A DNA stretch of 34,176 nt from Gammaproteobacteria bacterium (GTDB taxonomy: Bacteria > Pseudomonadota > Gammaproteobacteria > Chromatiales > Chromatiaceae), in assembly GCA_018812525.1 (NCBI GenBank), contig JAHJDE010000094.1, positions 1-34,176 of the forward strand, written 5' to 3'. The translations under genes and the position numbers were made by a program. The notes beneath the pieces are model-generated. The model saw only the letters and a program-made list of their open reading frames with translations. It was not told the DNA's origin and made no database searches. Positions 22,509 through 33,837 of this stretch are shown in pieces. Positions within the stretch are counted from its first letter, which is position 1, and each line of letters begins with the position of its first letter.

Positions 22509-24001
22509 CGAACCGGCCTTTGGGGATCGAGCAGGGCTTGCAGCCTCCTGGTGTCCAGGTGTTGCTCCACCCGGTCGGCCAGGCGCTCGATGGAGGCCTG
22601 GCGCAGGGCCTCCAGATCCATGGACTGGGGGGCGCGCAGGCCGGCCCATTCGAGCAGGGCCCGGCCCGCCTCCGGCCGGTCGAAGAGTCCGTGCAGATAG
22701 GTGCCGAGGATCTGCCCGTCCTCGCTGGTGGCCCCATCCGCGCCACCGGGTAGGAGCACCGCCGGCCGGGCCAGGGCCGGGCCTTGGGTCACCCCCGCAT
22801 GAATCTCGTAACCGGCGACGGGGACGGAACCCTCGCCCAGGACCAGCCGCCCCTGGACATTGCGCAGTTGCTTCTCCGCCTCCAGGGTCGTCTCCAGGTC
22901 GAGCAGCCCCAGGCCCTTGCTGCTGCCCGGATCGCCCTCGATCCCCAGGGGGTCGTGGATCGCATGGCCCAGCATCTGGTAACCGCCGCAGAGGCCGATG
23001 AGCCTGCCGCCGTAGCGCAGGTGGCGGCGGATCGCCGGTTCCCACCCCTGCTCGCGCAGCCAGGCCAGATCCTGCCGCACGCTCTTGGAACCGGGCAGTA
23101 TGATCAGATCGGCGGGGGGAATGGCCTCGCTGGCACCGATGAAACGCAAATCAACCTGGGGGTGGAGCCGCAGGGGGTCGAAATCCGTGTGGTTGCTGAT
23201 GCGCGGCAGGCGCGGGATGATCAGACGCAAGGCCGCCTCCTCACCGGCAAGGGAGCCGCGCGAGGCAAGGCCGACGCTATCCTCGGCCTCCAGGTAGAGG
23301 TCGTGCAGATAGGGCAGAACGCCCAGGACCGGCTTGCCCGTCTCCCGCTCCAGCCAGTCCAGGCCCGGTTGCAGCAGACCCATGTCGCCACGGAAGCGGT
23401 TGATGACGAAACCGGCCACCCGCGCCCGCTCGCTCCCGGAGAGCAGGGCCAGGGTGCCGGCCAGGTGGGCGAAGACCCCGCCCCGGTCGATGTCGGCGAT
23501 CAGGATCACCGGGCAGTCCACCCCCTCCGCGAAGCCCATGTTGGCGATGTCGTTGGCCCGCAGATTGATCTCCGCCGGGGAACCGGCCCCCTCGACGACG
23601 ACCGCCTCGAACCGCCCCGCCAGGCGCCGGTAGGCGGCAAGGACGGCCTCCCGCACGACGGGCTTATAGGCGTGATAGTCGCGGGCGTTCATGGTCCCGA
23701 TCGCCCGGCCCTGGACGATGACCTGGGACCCAGTGTCGGTGTTGGGCTTGAGCAGCACCGGATTCATGTCGCTGTGGGGCTCCAGCCCGCAGGCGATGGC
23801 CTGCACCGCCTGGGCGCGGCCGATCTCGCCGCCATCGACAGTGACCGCGCTGTTGAGGGCCATGTTCTGGGGCTTGAAGGGGGCGACCCGCACGCCCCGG
23901 CGCGCCAGCCAGCGGCAAAGGGCCGTCACCAGCAGGCTCTTGCCGGCATCGGAGGTGGTCCCCTGGACCATCAGGGTACGTGCGCTCACGCTAACGATCA
24001 T
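22505..24001 (-). CDS. cobQ: Cobyric acid synthase CobQ
   Basis: Also called CbiP: amidates four side chains of the corrin ring using glutamine and ATP. The N-terminal nucleotide-binding domain carries [19 protein letters not shown] with a P-loop-like element and [14 protein letters not shown]; the C-terminal amidotransferase-like domain carries [12 protein letters not shown] with the nucleophile cysteine and GTYLHGLFD with the histidine. Length 498 is normal. The start ATG at 24001 overlaps the cobD stop and lies within a short repeated motif, GATCATGGGGCA, so the first few residues (MIVSVS) may be repeat-derived. The cobT remnant follows with a four-base overlap. Confidence 0.96.
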   Translation of the reverse strand: MIVSVSARTLMVQGTTSDAGKSLLVTALCRWLARRGVRVAPFKPQNMALNSAVTVDGGEIGRAQAVQAIACGLEPHSDMNPVLLKPNTDTGSQVIVQGRAIGTMNARDYHAYKPVVREAVLAAYRRLAGRFEAVVVEGAGSPAEINLRANDIANMGFAEGVDCPVILIADIDRGGVFAHLAGTLALLSGSERARVAGFVINRFRGDMGLLQPGLDWLERETGKPVLGVLPYLHDLYLEAEDSVGLASRGSLAGEEAALRLIIPRLPRISNHTDFDPLRLHPQVDLRFIGASEAIPPADLIILPGSKSVRQDLAWLREQGWEPAIRRHLRYGGRLIGLCGGYQMLGHAIHDPLGIEGDPGSSKGLGLLDLETTLEAEKQLRNVQGRLVLGEGSVPVAGYEIHAGVTQGPALARPAVLLPGGADGATSEDGQILGTYLHGLFDRPEAGRALLEWAGLRAPQSMDLEALRQASIERLADRVEQHLDTRRLQALLDPQRPVR

Positions 24002-25188
24002 GGGGCAAGGTCGCCTCGCCCCCTTCGACTGCGCTTCCTTCGACTCCGCTCAGGACAGGCTTGATCGTTCCCCCTCCCCAACCCTCCCCCAGAGGGAGAG
24101 GGAGCAAAGGTGCTTCGCGTATGTTCATAGATGACTTCCTTCAAGGCGGCATCCAGGCGTTCCCAGTCTGCTCCGCTGCCGGGCAGGCCGAGGCGCAGGC
24201 TGGGCGGATCGGTAAAGAGGCGTGTCAGGATGCCCCGGCGCGCGAGTCCCTCGTGCAGGTCCGCCGCCCTGGGCGTTTCTATCCACTGGAACAGGGCGCA
24301 ACCGCCGCTGGGGGCCAGCCCCCGGCACGTCAGGAGATGGGCGAGGCGTTCGCTGTCGCCGGTCAACCGGCGCCGGGTCTCCGCCTGCCAGGCCCGATCC
24401 TGCAACGCCCCGGTGGCGGCCCAGCGGGCGGGACCCGCCAGGGTCCAGGGTCCGAGCATCCGGTCCAGCCGGTCCAGCAGCCCCGGTTCGGCGCAGGCGA
24501 AACCCACCCTGGCACCGGCCAGGCCGAAGAATTTGCCCAGGGAACGCAGCACGATCAGCCCCGGCCGGGGGCAAAAAGGGGCCATGCTCGATTCCGGGGC
24601 CGCGTCCAGAAATGCCTCGTCCAGCAGCAGCCAACCGCCCCGTCCGGCGAGCCATTCCAGCCACGCCAGCAGGCGATCCCGCTCGAACCGCGCCCCCGTG
24701 GGGTTGTTGGGATGGATCAGCACCAGCACGTCCGTTTCCGGCAGGGCCGCCTCGATCCCTTCGGCGGGGACCTCCCGCACCCGATGACCCGCGGCGCGCC
24801 AGGCATGGGCATGCTCGGCATAACTCGGGGTGACCAGGGTGGCACAGCAGGCCGGGCGCAGGTGCGGCAGGGCCTGAATCGCTGCCTGGGAACCGGCCAG
24901 GGGCAGGAGATGGGGGGTGCCGTAATAGTCCGCCGCCGCCTCGCGCAGACCGTCCTCCTCCTCCGGCAGGCGCTGCCAGATCTGCGGCGGCACGGGGGGC
25001 ACCGGCCAGCCCTGGGGATTGATGCCGGTGGAGAGATCGATCCAGCCGGCCAGCGGAATCCCATAGCGGGCCGCCGCCTGACGAAGCCTGCCCCCGTGGA
25101 GCGGCCGGGGTGACGGTTCGCGGTGCAGCGTAGGGGCGGGTTTCAAACCCGCCCCTACATGTGCCCCATGATCGTTAGGGATAAACAT
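23998..25188 (-). CDS. cobD: Threonine-phosphate decarboxylase CobD
   Basis: PLP enzyme (aminotransferase fold I) making aminopropanol phosphate, the linker of cobalamin. Normal sequence begins at [13 protein letters not shown] and includes [27 protein letters not shown] and [15 protein letters not shown], whose lysine binds PLP. The ATG at 25188 overlaps the cbiB stop; between it and the body, residues of type [10 protein letters not shown] come from a 29-bp palindrome. The C-terminal tail after EVIYEHTRS ([10 protein letters not shown], then [16 protein letters not shown]) is also translated repeat sequence. The core is complete, so activity is plausible, at 396 residues against about 340-360 usually. 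A copy longer upstream (to 25215) is unlikely. Confidence 0.93.
   Translation of the reverse strand: MFIPNDHGAHVGAGLKPAPTLHREPSPRPLHGGRLRQAAARYGIPLAGWIDLSTGINPQGWPVPPVPPQIWQRLPEEEDGLREAAADYYGTPHLLPLAGSQAAIQALPHLRPACCATLVTPSYAEHAHAWRAAGHRVREVPAEGIEAALPETDVLVLIHPNNPTGARFERDRLLAWLEWLAGRGGWLLLDEAFLDAAPESSMAPFCPRPGLIVLRSLGKFFGLAGARVGFACAEPGLLDRLDRMLGPWTLAGPARWAATGALQDRAWQAETRRRLTGDSERLAHLLTCRGLAPSGGCALFQWIETPRAADLHEGLARRGILTRLFTDPPSLRLGLPGSGADWERLDAALKEVIYEHTRSTFAPSPSGGGLGRGNDQACPERSRRKRSRRGRGDLAP
24018..24120. repeat. Repeat-derived 3' end of cobD
   Basis: Two dispersed repeats lie in the last 35 or so codons of cobD: TTCGACTGCGCTTCCTTCGA type (24023-24058, read as [11 protein letters not shown]) and CCCTCCCC/GGGAGAGGG with GGTGCTTCGCG (24070-24120), shared in the opposite orientation with 11811-11849. 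Confidence 0.75.
25130..25158. repeat. 29-bp palindrome inside cobD
   Basis: Same element as 18306-18334. It sits in frame between the coupled start codon of cobD and the conserved body and is translated as about ten extra residues. Confidence 0.9.
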
Positions 25189-26092
25189 GGACAAGCCCCT
25201 CCACCAAGAAAGCAACCGCCAGCCAGAGCACCACCCCCCGGCGCACCAGGGCCAATGCCCGTCCGATGTCCCGCGCCCCGGCCGGCGGCCCCGCCCCCAG
25301 CGGGGGCCGCTGATGCCACTCGCCCCGGTAGCGCGCCGGCCCGCCCAGGGCGATATTCAGGGCGCCGGCCCCGGCGGCCATCACCGGGCCGGCATTGGGA
25401 CTCTCCCAGGCCGGGGCCTGCCCCCGCCAGCAGCGAAGGGCCTGCCGGGCATTGCCCAGCAGGGCATAGGTCAGCGCAGTGAGCCGCGCCGGCAGGTAGT
25501 TGAGCAGGTCGTCCAGCCGCGCCGCCGCCCAGCCGAAGTGCAGGCGTCGCTCGTCCTTGTAGCCCCACATGGCGTCCAGGGTATTGGCCAGGCGGTAGCA
25601 GACCGCCCCCGGCGCCCCGGCGGCCAGGAACCAGAACAGGGCGCCGAAAACCCCGTCGTTGCCGTTCTCCAGGACGGATTCGGTGGTGGCGGCCGGGATA
25701 TCGAGCGTCTCCGGGTCACGGCTCACCAGCCGGCCGGCGAGGCGCCGCGCCTCCGCCTCGTCCCCGGCGGCGAGGGCCTCGGCCACGGGCCGGGCATGGT
25801 CATGCAGGCTGCGATGGCCGAGGGAGAAATAGAGGGCGGCGATGCTGATCAGATCGCCCCAGGGAGACAGACTGGCCAGCAGGGCCAGGAGCAGGGTCGG
25901 CGGGGTCAGCAGCAGCAATAGGGCAAAGATGCCGCGCAACCGCTGGCGCCAGGGGACCGTTTCCGGACCAACCTGACAAACAGACTCGACCCGGTCGGCC
26001 AAGCGACCGAAACCCACCAAAGGGTGCCAGCGGCAGGGTTCGCCTAGCAGCCAGTCGAGAACGACGGCGAGCAACAAGTTCAGGAAGGTCAT
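25175..26092 (-). CDS. cbiB: Adenosylcobinamide-phosphate synthase CbiB
   Basis: Inner-membrane enzyme that attaches the aminopropanol linker to adenosylcobyric acid, the product of CobQ, using the CobD product. The N-terminus [28 protein letters not shown] is the family hallmark; [36 protein letters not shown] and [12 protein letters not shown] are further conserved blocks. Several hydrophobic membrane segments are seen, including the last one ([15 protein letters not shown]). Length 305 is typical. It leads the block cbiB-cobD-cobQ-(cobT), each gene overlapping the next. Upstream is a hicA remnant. Confidence 0.96.
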   Translation of the reverse strand: MTFLNLLLAVVLDWLLGEPCRWHPLVGFGRLADRVESVCQVGPETVPWRQRLRGIFALLLLLTPPTLLLALLASLSPWGDLISIAALYFSLGHRSLHDHARPVAEALAAGDEAEARRLAGRLVSRDPETLDIPAATTESVLENGNDGVFGALFWFLAAGAPGAVCYRLANTLDAMWGYKDERRLHFGWAAARLDDLLNYLPARLTALTYALLGNARQALRCWRGQAPAWESPNAGPVMAAGAGALNIALGGPARYRGEWHQRPPLGAGPPAGARDIGRALALVRRGVVLWLAVAFLVEGLVHVYP

Positions 26093-26109
26093 GCGGCAGG
26101 ATCTTCTCT

Positions 26110-26250
26110 TTATTCAAACTCTGAGCGTTGAACGCCAGACTGCCGAATAATAGACATCAAGGTCCCTGTTTTGATCTCTTTATGATCGGGGACAGGCACT
26201 GTGATCGTGCTCCCGGTGATCTGCTTCTGCATGATGACATGACTTCCTTT
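26110..26250 (-). pseudogene. hicA: C-terminal fragment of a HicA-type toxin
   Basis: Reading the minus strand gives KGSHVIMQKQITGS, TITVPVPDHKEIK, TGTLMSIIRQSG and VQRSEFE before a TAA, 46 codons. This is the second half of the HicA (YcfA) double-stranded RNA-binding-like fold, with the GSH that carries the catalytic histidine. The first strand and helix and the start codon are missing: an in-frame TGA precedes KGSH. No hicB follows; cbiB starts 18 bases on. It is too short for most gene finders, and is a dead remnant of a toxin-antitoxin locus. Confidence 0.85.
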
Positions 26251-26283
26251 TCATGATTGCAAGACTTGACCCCCTCTTTCTAC

Positions 26284-26313
26284 AAAAAAAACCGCCCGAG
26301 GGCGGTTTTTTTG
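26284..26313. terminator. Bidirectional intrinsic terminator after adk
   Basis: Seven-base perfect stem ACCGCCC/GGGCGGT with a two-base loop, flanked by an A-run on one side and a T-run on the other. It lies just beyond the adk stop and would end the adk transcript on the minus strand. Confidence 0.9.
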
Positions 26314-26330
26314 CGGCCAGAGGCCCGCGA

Positions 26331-27077
<747 letters not shown>

Positions 27078-27148
27078 TTAGGCTGATAGCGAAGCAGGAA
27101 GTGCTGAGCACGCAGATAGTCACCCCCTTGCACCTCGCACTGCCAGGC

Positions 27149-27934
27149 CTAATCACCCTCCTGGGGCTGGGTACGGCGAGCGGCGCGGCGTTCCTTAAGT
27201 CTGGCCAGGGTAAGTACCGGCCCGGAAACAAGATAGGCCAGGAATCCCACAAACAGCACCATGGGTGGATGGAGCACGAAAACGGCGAAGCCCAGCATGA
27301 TGGCCACCAGGGTCACGAAGGGGATGCGTCCGCGCAGGTCGAGTTCCTTGAAGCTGTTATAGCGGACATTGCTGACCATCAAGAGTCCGGCCAGGATGGT
27401 CAGAATGGCTGCGATCAGTGCCAGATACTCGGGATTTTCCTGGTAATAGACGGAGACCCAGACTCCGCCTGCCAGTACTGCGGCGGCGGAAGGACTCGGC
27501 AATCCCTGGAAGTAGCGCTTGTCGGCGGTCTCGATCTGGGTATTGAAGCGGGCCAGGCGCAACGCGGCCCCCGCCGTGTAGATGAAGGCCGCCAGCCAGC
27601 CAAACTTGCCTAGGCCGTGCAGTGCCCAGAGGTAAACCACCAGGGCTGGGGCCAGCCCAAAGGCCACCATGTCGGAGAGGCTGTCATACTCTGCACCGAA
27701 GGCGGACTGGGTATGGGTCAGACGCGCCACCCGGCCGTCCAGGCCATCCAGAACCATGGCGATGAAGATGGCGATCACCGCCTCCTGGAAGTTGCCGTTG
27801 ATGGCGGAAAGGATGGCGAAGAAGCCACCGAACAGGGCAGCCGTGGTAAAGAGATTGGGCAGCAGGTAGATCCCACGCGACCGCTTGCAGGGCTGCTCTT
27901 CCACCTTTTCCATCGACTCGATTGGATCGGTCAT
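27149..27934 (-). CDS. pssA: CDP-diacylglycerol-serine O-phosphatidyltransferase
   Basis: Makes phosphatidylserine, the precursor of phosphatidylethanolamine, in the inner membrane. The CDP-alcohol phosphatidyltransferase signature is complete: D63-G-L-D66-G-R, A70-R71, G80, D84 and D88 (DGLDGRVARL, then FGAEYDSLSD). About seven hydrophobic segments follow, and the N-terminal RGIYLLPNLFT is typical of the subclass II enzyme. Length 261 is normal. The C-terminus is basic (LKERRAARRTQPQ). The 161 bases between it and adk show nothing notable. Confidence 0.95.
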   Translation of the reverse strand: MTDPIESMEKVEEQPCKRSRGIYLLPNLFTTAALFGGFFAILSAINGNFQEAVIAIFIAMVLDGLDGRVARLTHTQSAFGAEYDSLSDMVAFGLAPALVVYLWALHGLGKFGWLAAFIYTAGAALRLARFNTQIETADKRYFQGLPSPSAAAVLAGGVWVSVYYQENPEYLALIAAILTILAGLLMVSNVRYNSFKELDLRGRIPFVTLVAIMLGFAVFVLHPPMVLFVGFLAYLVSGPVLTLARLKERRAARRTQPQEGD

Positions 27935-28157
27935 TTCCGGTTGCTCCCCGTGATTGCTCTAAACCGGCAAGAGTATAGCAGCGTCTTCATTCAAGGAACT
28001 GGTACCTGAAACAGGCACCTGCACCAACTCCAGCAACCCCACGGATGGATGGGTACCCCTTGGAGGCATCGTGGACAGTGATTCTTTCCAAAAGTTGTCC
28101 TTGTTTATCTTGGCGCGGCCAAAGTTCGTTATGAATGCTATTTGATTGCCGTTTGCC
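27935..28157. other. Gap between pssA and the queG-side repeats
   Basis: No gene I recognise. The minus strand has a frame open for about 65 codons from 28157 to 27959, without a clear start, including INKDNFWKESLSTMPPRGTH and LLELVQVPVSGTSS; its smooth composition suggests the remains of a coding sequence, but I cannot assign a family. Confidence 0.4.
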
Positions 28158-28226
28158 TAAGGAACTGTCCGGGAATAACTTGTACATCTCGCATCTCATC
28201 TTCAGGCCATCTTTGGCCGATCTTCA
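28158..28226. repeat. Partial copy of the TIR-bounded element
   Basis: These 69 bases (TAAGGAACTGTCCGGGAATA, then a segment with CTTCAGGCCAT) match 31201-31269 with two differences. Only the left end and part of the interior are present; the rest is replaced by the 50-bp palindrome at the end of queG. Confidence 0.9.
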
Positions 28227-29483
28227 ATCGATCTCTTTTCGCGGCAGAGCCGCTCCCACCGCCGTGGGAGCGGCTCTGCCGCGAAAATAGGCGCGAACTT
28301 GCCGCATCAGCGCCCAGCTGATGTGTTCCCGCACCAATTCCGAGGGGTCATCGGCGCGTTCCAGCAGGGCCGTTCTGACCCGTTCCGATCGGGGTGCATT
28401 GCCCAGGGCCACGGCGATGTTGCGCAGCCAGCGCTGATGGCCGATGCGGCGGATAGGCGAACCCTCCAGCCTTTGCAGGAATTCCGTCTCGCTCCAGCCG
28501 AAGAGGTCGATCAGTTCGGCCGTGGCCAGTCCCTGGCGCGGGTGGAAGTCCTGCACCGCAGTCGGGCGGGCAAAACGGTTCCAGGGGCAGATCAGTTGGC
28601 AGTCGTCGCAGCCGTAGATGCGGTTGCCCAGGAGGGGGCGCAACGCTTCCGGTATGGGGCCGGCCAGTTCGATGGTCAGGTAGGAGATGCAGCGCCGGGC
28701 GTCCAGTTCGAAGGGGGCGACGATGGCACGGGTGGGGCAGATGTCCATGCAGGCGGTGCAGCGGCCGCAGTGGGGATCGGCGGGCAGGTCGGGCGGCAGG
28801 GGCAGGCCGGTGTAGAGTTCGCCGAGGAAGAACCAGGATCCCGCCTTCCGGTTGATGAGGTTGCTGTGCTTGCCGATCCAGCCGAGCCCGGCCCGTTGCG
28901 CCAGGGCCTTTTCCAGGACGGGGGCGGAGTCGGAGAAGGCGCGGTAGGGAAAAGGGCCGATCTCGGCTTGAATACGCTCCGCCAGCCGTTGCAGACGGTC
29001 ACGCATCAGCTTGTGATAGTCGCGGCCCAGGGCGTAGCGGGAGATGAAGGCGCGCACCGGGTCGGAGAGGTGTTGTTCGGCGCTTCCTTGCGCCTCTCCC
29101 CTTCGGGGCTTGCGCGAAAAACCGCTCCCGGCGGTTTTTTGTTCGGCGCTTCCTTGCGCCTCTCCCCTTCGGGGCTTGCGCGAAAAACCGCTCCCGGCGG
29201 TTTTTTCGGCGGGGTGGTCGTCGGGGGGGAGGTAATCCAGGCGGACGGAGATGATGCTGCGGGTGCCGGGGACCAGTTCCGCGGGGCGGCTACGTTTGAG
29301 GCCGTGGCGGGCCATGTATTCCATTTCGCCGTGGCGGCCCTCTGCCAGCCAGGACTGGAGGAACCCCTCCTCCCGGCTCAGATCGGTGCCGGCGATGCCG
29401 GCCTGCTGGAAGCCCAGTTCCACCGCCCAGCGCTTGATTTGAAGCGCCAGCCGGTGGAGGTCCGGGCCTCCCGCATCATCCAT
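28224..29483 (-). CDS. queG: Epoxyqueuosine reductase QueG with in-frame repeats
   Basis: Cobamide-dependent iron-sulfur enzyme that reduces epoxyqueuosine to queuosine in tRNA. The catalytic Asp185 is in FSDSAPVLEKALA, and two 4Fe-4S clusters are bound by C239, C242, C245 (CGRCTACMDICP with C249) and C265, C292, C295, C299 (GCDDCQLICPWN). Residues 94-137 are an exact double of a 22-residue unit (KTAGSGFSRKPRRGEAQGSA, EQ) encoded by a 66-bp tandem repeat, set between DYLPPDDHPAE and LSDPVRAFISRYALG, which are adjacent in ordinary QueG. The last residues after MRQVRA (YFRGRAAPTAVGAALPR, KEID) are a translated palindrome. Without these the length is about 355-360. All motifs are intact, so activity is likely. 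It ends the unit yciB-yciI-PPIase-queG. Confidence 0.93.
   Translation of the reverse strand: MDDAGGPDLHRLALQIKRWAVELGFQQAGIAGTDLSREEGFLQSWLAEGRHGEMEYMARHGLKRSRPAELVPGTRSIISVRLDYLPPDDHPAEKTAGSGFSRKPRRGEAQGSAEQKTAGSGFSRKPRRGEAQGSAEQHLSDPVRAFISRYALGRDYHKLMRDRLQRLAERIQAEIGPFPYRAFSDSAPVLEKALAQRAGLGWIGKHSNLINRKAGSWFFLGELYTGLPLPPDLPADPHCGRCTACMDICPTRAIVAPFELDARRCISYLTIELAGPIPEALRPLLGNRIYGCDDCQLICPWNRFARPTAVQDFHPRQGLATAELIDLFGWSETEFLQRLEGSPIRRIGHQRWLRNIAVALGNAPRSERVRTALLERADDPSELVREHISWALMRQVRAYFRGRAAPTAVGAALPRKEID
28237..28286. repeat. 50-bp palindrome at the 3' end of queG
   Basis: Arms identical to 20244-20293, with loop CGCC. It supplies the final codons of queG and could double as its terminator hairpin. 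Confidence 0.93.
29075..29206. repeat. Perfect 2 x 66-bp tandem inside queG
   Basis: Units 29075-29140 and 29141-29206 are identical. Each contains GCGCTTCCTTGCGC, CCCCTTCGGGG and AAAACCGCTCCCGGCGGTTTT, three small palindromes. The period is a multiple of three, so the frame is kept. The same unit with about seven changes is in the ftsH-folP gap. Confidence 0.95.
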
Positions 29484-29495
29484 TGAACCCCGCTC

Positions 29496-30293
29496 TTACT
29501 GGGGCAGGTTGATGGACTTGATCTCGGCCTTTTTGCGCAGTTCGAGGATGTAATCCTGCACGGCCTTCTGGCGCAGCAGGGCCATCAGCTCGGGCTTCAT
29601 TTCGTCGAAGGTGCGCGCGGGCAGGTCGCGGCTGTCTTCCAGCTTGATCAGGTGCCAGCCGAACTGGGTCTGGACCGGCTTCGCGGAGAGCTCGCCCTTC
29701 TTCATGGCGCCCAGGGCGTCGCCGAAGGGTTTTACCATGCGGTCGGCGCTGAACCAGTCGAGATCGCCGCCCTTCTGGCCGGTGGGGTCGAGGGAGTGCT
29801 TCTTGGCCAGCTCCGCAAAATTACCGCCCTTGTTCAGATCGGCCAGGATGTCGGTGGCCTCCTTCTCGGTCTTGACCAGGATGTGGCTGGCATGGAATTC
29901 CTTGCTGGGGCTGGAGAACTTCTCCTTGTAGAGGGCCTGCATGGCCGGTTCCTCGACCTTGGCCTCCTTCAGCTTGGCCTGGAGCGCGGCGTTGGCCAGG
30001 TAGCTGATGCGCTCCATCTCCAGGGCCTCGGCATGTTCCTTCTCCTGGTCGAGCTTCTTGGTGGAGGCCTCCTGGCTCAGGAGGATCATGTTGACCATTT
30101 CGTTGAGCAGCCGCTGCTTGCCCTCCTCGCTGAGCGGCTTGCCGGGCTGGACGCGCTGGGACATGAGGTAGCGGAGCATGTACTGGCTGACCGGCTTGCC
30201 GTTGACGCTGATGGAGTTGGCCTTGGCCTCCTCGGTCGCGAGAGAGGGCAGGGCCAGCGCACAGAGGGCCAGGGCGGACATAAGTTTTTTCAT
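29496..30293 (-). CDS. Parvulin-type periplasmic peptidyl-prolyl isomerase
   Basis: Folding helper of the SurA/PrsA/PpiD-like class. A signal peptide (MKKLMSALALCALALPSLA) is followed by a helical SurA-like N-terminal domain (about 25-125, VNGKPVSQYMLRYLMSQRV and following) and one parvulin domain (about 132-230) with FHASHILVKTEKEA, KKHSLDPTGQKGGDLDWF and PVQTQFGWHLIKLED. The cysteine at residue 11 lies within the hydrophobic core and is followed by ALALP, so a lipobox is not convincing. Length 265. AGGAA precedes the start. It lies 15 bases after yciI and 12 before queG. Confidence 0.93.
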   Translation of the reverse strand: MKKLMSALALCALALPSLATEEAKANSISVNGKPVSQYMLRYLMSQRVQPGKPLSEEGKQRLLNEMVNMILLSQEASTKKLDQEKEHAEALEMERISYLANAALQAKLKEAKVEEPAMQALYKEKFSSPSKEFHASHILVKTEKEATDILADLNKGGNFAELAKKHSLDPTGQKGGDLDWFSADRMVKPFGDALGAMKKGELSAKPVQTQFGWHLIKLEDSRDLPARTFDEMKPELMALLRQKAVQDYILELRKKAEIKSINLPQ

Positions 30294-30308
30294 CGGGGGG
30301 TTCCTGTT

Positions 30309-30608
30309 TTAGGGAAAGACTTTCTTGAAGGGGTGGACCTGGATATGGGCATAGACGCCGGAGGTGACATAGGGGTCATCGTTGGCCCAGGCCCTGGCGG
30401 TTTCCAGGTCCTTGAACTCGGCCAGGATCAGGCTGCCAGTGAAGCCGGCGGGGCCGGGATCCTCGCAGTCGATGGCGGGCAGGGGGCCGGCCAGTAGCAG
30501 GCGGCCTTCGGCCTTGAGCTGCTCCAGTCGTTCGAGGTGTTCAGGCCGGACCCTGAGGCGGGCTTCCAGGCTGTCCTCGCGGTCTTCACCAATAATGGCG
30601 TAATACAT
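30309..30608 (-). CDS. yciI: YciI-like protein
   Basis: Small dimeric alpha/beta-barrel protein of the YCII family, role unclear. [28 protein letters not shown], the conserved [13 protein letters not shown], the [24 protein letters not shown] segment with its Asp, and the VHPFKKVF end match the family well. The histidine of RPEHLERL and the DDPY aspartate are the likely active-site pair. Length 99 is usual. The start follows the yciB stop directly (TGAATG), with GAGGAG inside the yciB end, so they are coupled. Confidence 0.95.
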   Translation of the reverse strand: MYYAIIGEDREDSLEARLRVRPEHLERLEQLKAEGRLLLAGPLPAIDCEDPGPAGFTGSLILAEFKDLETARAWANDDPYVTSGVYAHIQVHPFKKVFP

Positions 30609-31154
30609 TCATTTCTCCTCGCTGGGTAGGTCCTTGACGTGGCGGGCCATAAAGAACGACTGGGCGATCAGGAAGGCGAAGGTCAGTCCCATCAGTCCGA
30701 AGAGCTTGAAGTTGACCCAGGTTGCCTCGTCGAAGTGGTAGGCCACGTAGAGATTGAGGCCTCCCACAGCGAGGAAAAAGAGGGTCCAGGCATGATTCAG
30801 TTGTCGCCAGATCGAGATGGGCAGTTCGACCGCGTGGGACATCAATCGTTCCGTCAGGGGACGACCGCCGAACAGGGGGCTGAGCAGGAAGGCGACCCCG
30901 AACAGCCAGTTGACGATCGTCGGTTTCCACTTGATGAAGGTGGGGTCCTGGAAGGCCAGGGTCAGGCCGCCCAGCACCAGCAGCATCACCAGGGTGACCA
31001 GGTGCATCTTTTCCAGCTTGCGGTGCCGGAACCAGTGCCAGAGGGTCTGCCCCAGGGCCGCGAGCATGGCGGCGGCGGTGGCCACGAAAATGCCATAGGC
31101 CTTGTAAAAGGCGAAAAAGAGGATGATGGGGAAGAAGGCCGCGAGGAGTTGCAT
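30609..31154 (-). CDS. yciB: Septation protein A family (YciB)
   Basis: Polytopic inner-membrane protein implicated in cell-envelope and division processes. MQLLAAFFPIILFFAFYKAYGIFVATAAAMLAA is the family signature; six hydrophobic segments can be seen, with KWKPTIVNWLFGVAFLLSPLFGG and WRQLNHAWTLFFLAVGGLNLYVAY as further conserved blocks. Length 181 is usual. First gene of the yciB-yciI-PPIase-queG unit. A repeat-rich region lies upstream. Confidence 0.95.
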   Translation of the reverse strand: MQLLAAFFPIILFFAFYKAYGIFVATAAAMLAALGQTLWHWFRHRKLEKMHLVTLVMLLVLGGLTLAFQDPTFIKWKPTIVNWLFGVAFLLSPLFGGRPLTERLMSHAVELPISIWRQLNHAWTLFFLAVGGLNLYVAYHFDEATWVNFKLFGLMGLTFAFLIAQSFFMARHVKDLPSEEK

Positions 31155-31199
31155 GATCTTGTGTTCGGTTGTCCGTGGGCTATGTCGAATGCCGTCAAG

Positions 31200-31348
31200 T
31201 TAAGGAACTGTCCGGGAATAACTTGTACATCTCGCCTCTCATCTTCAGGCCATTTTTGGCCGATCTTCAGAGGAACTTGCAAAATGGCCAGGATGGCCAT
31301 TTTGCAAGTTCCTCGATATTGTCCAACTTATTTCCGGACAGCTCCTAA
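31200..31348. mobile_element. 149-bp MITE-like element
   Basis: Imperfect terminal inverted repeats of about 30 bases (left TTAAGGAACTGTCCGGGAAT at 31200, right ending GGACAGCTCCTAA at 31348) bound an interior with no gene. The interior contains the perfect 45-base hairpin of module C (31270-31314, arms GAGGAACTTGCAAAATGGCCA), apparently nested. The left half recurs at 28158-28226. This looks like a non-autonomous element that took in another palindrome. Confidence 0.75.
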
Positions 31349-31704
31349 GGTTTAACCCTCCGCCCTGGGCTTGGGTCATAACGTGAATTACGCCGCCATA
31401 CCGTAGGAGCGCCTTGCAGCGGAATTTGACTCAAATGCAAAGCATTCCGGCACTTAAGAACTTTAATGGCCGCACAGTGGCGGTGAGGGGGGAGTCCGAA
31501 GCCCCTGGCATGATAAACCAAACCGTCGGCGAATTGTTGGAAGGCAAGCTGGTGTTGGCGGTGGAAGGTATCGACCGGCTCTATCTCAACGCCTGTCAAC
31601 CCAAGCTCCATCCAGGCTACTTACTCCCCCCGTGTATAATGAGGAACTTGCAGTTTTGCAAGAACCCCTAATGTGAAGCCTCTAAAACCGCCCGGCGAAA
31701 AGCT
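31349..31704. other. Gap before recQ with a coding remnant
   Basis: No complete gene. On the plus strand 31414-31620 reads as LKNFNGRTVAVRGESE then VGELLEGKLVLAVEGIDRLY and LNACQPKLHPG; the GIDRLYLN stretch resembles the N-terminus of an uncharacterised family found with mobile DNA, but the frame runs into palindrome sequence and ends. A variant of module A (GAGGAACTTGCAGTTTTGCA, 31641-31668) lies just before recQ. Confidence 0.45.

Positions 31705-33837
<2,133 letters not shown>

Noticed and set aside
24022-24060. [11 protein letters not shown] tail of CobD as a basic nucleic-acid-binding motif
   Set aside because: It is a translated dispersed DNA repeat of the TTCGACTGCGCTCAGGACAGGC type, a common source of false peptides.
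22784-24064. 426-codon open frame opposite cobQ
   Set aside because: Antisense shadow of an intact cobQ.
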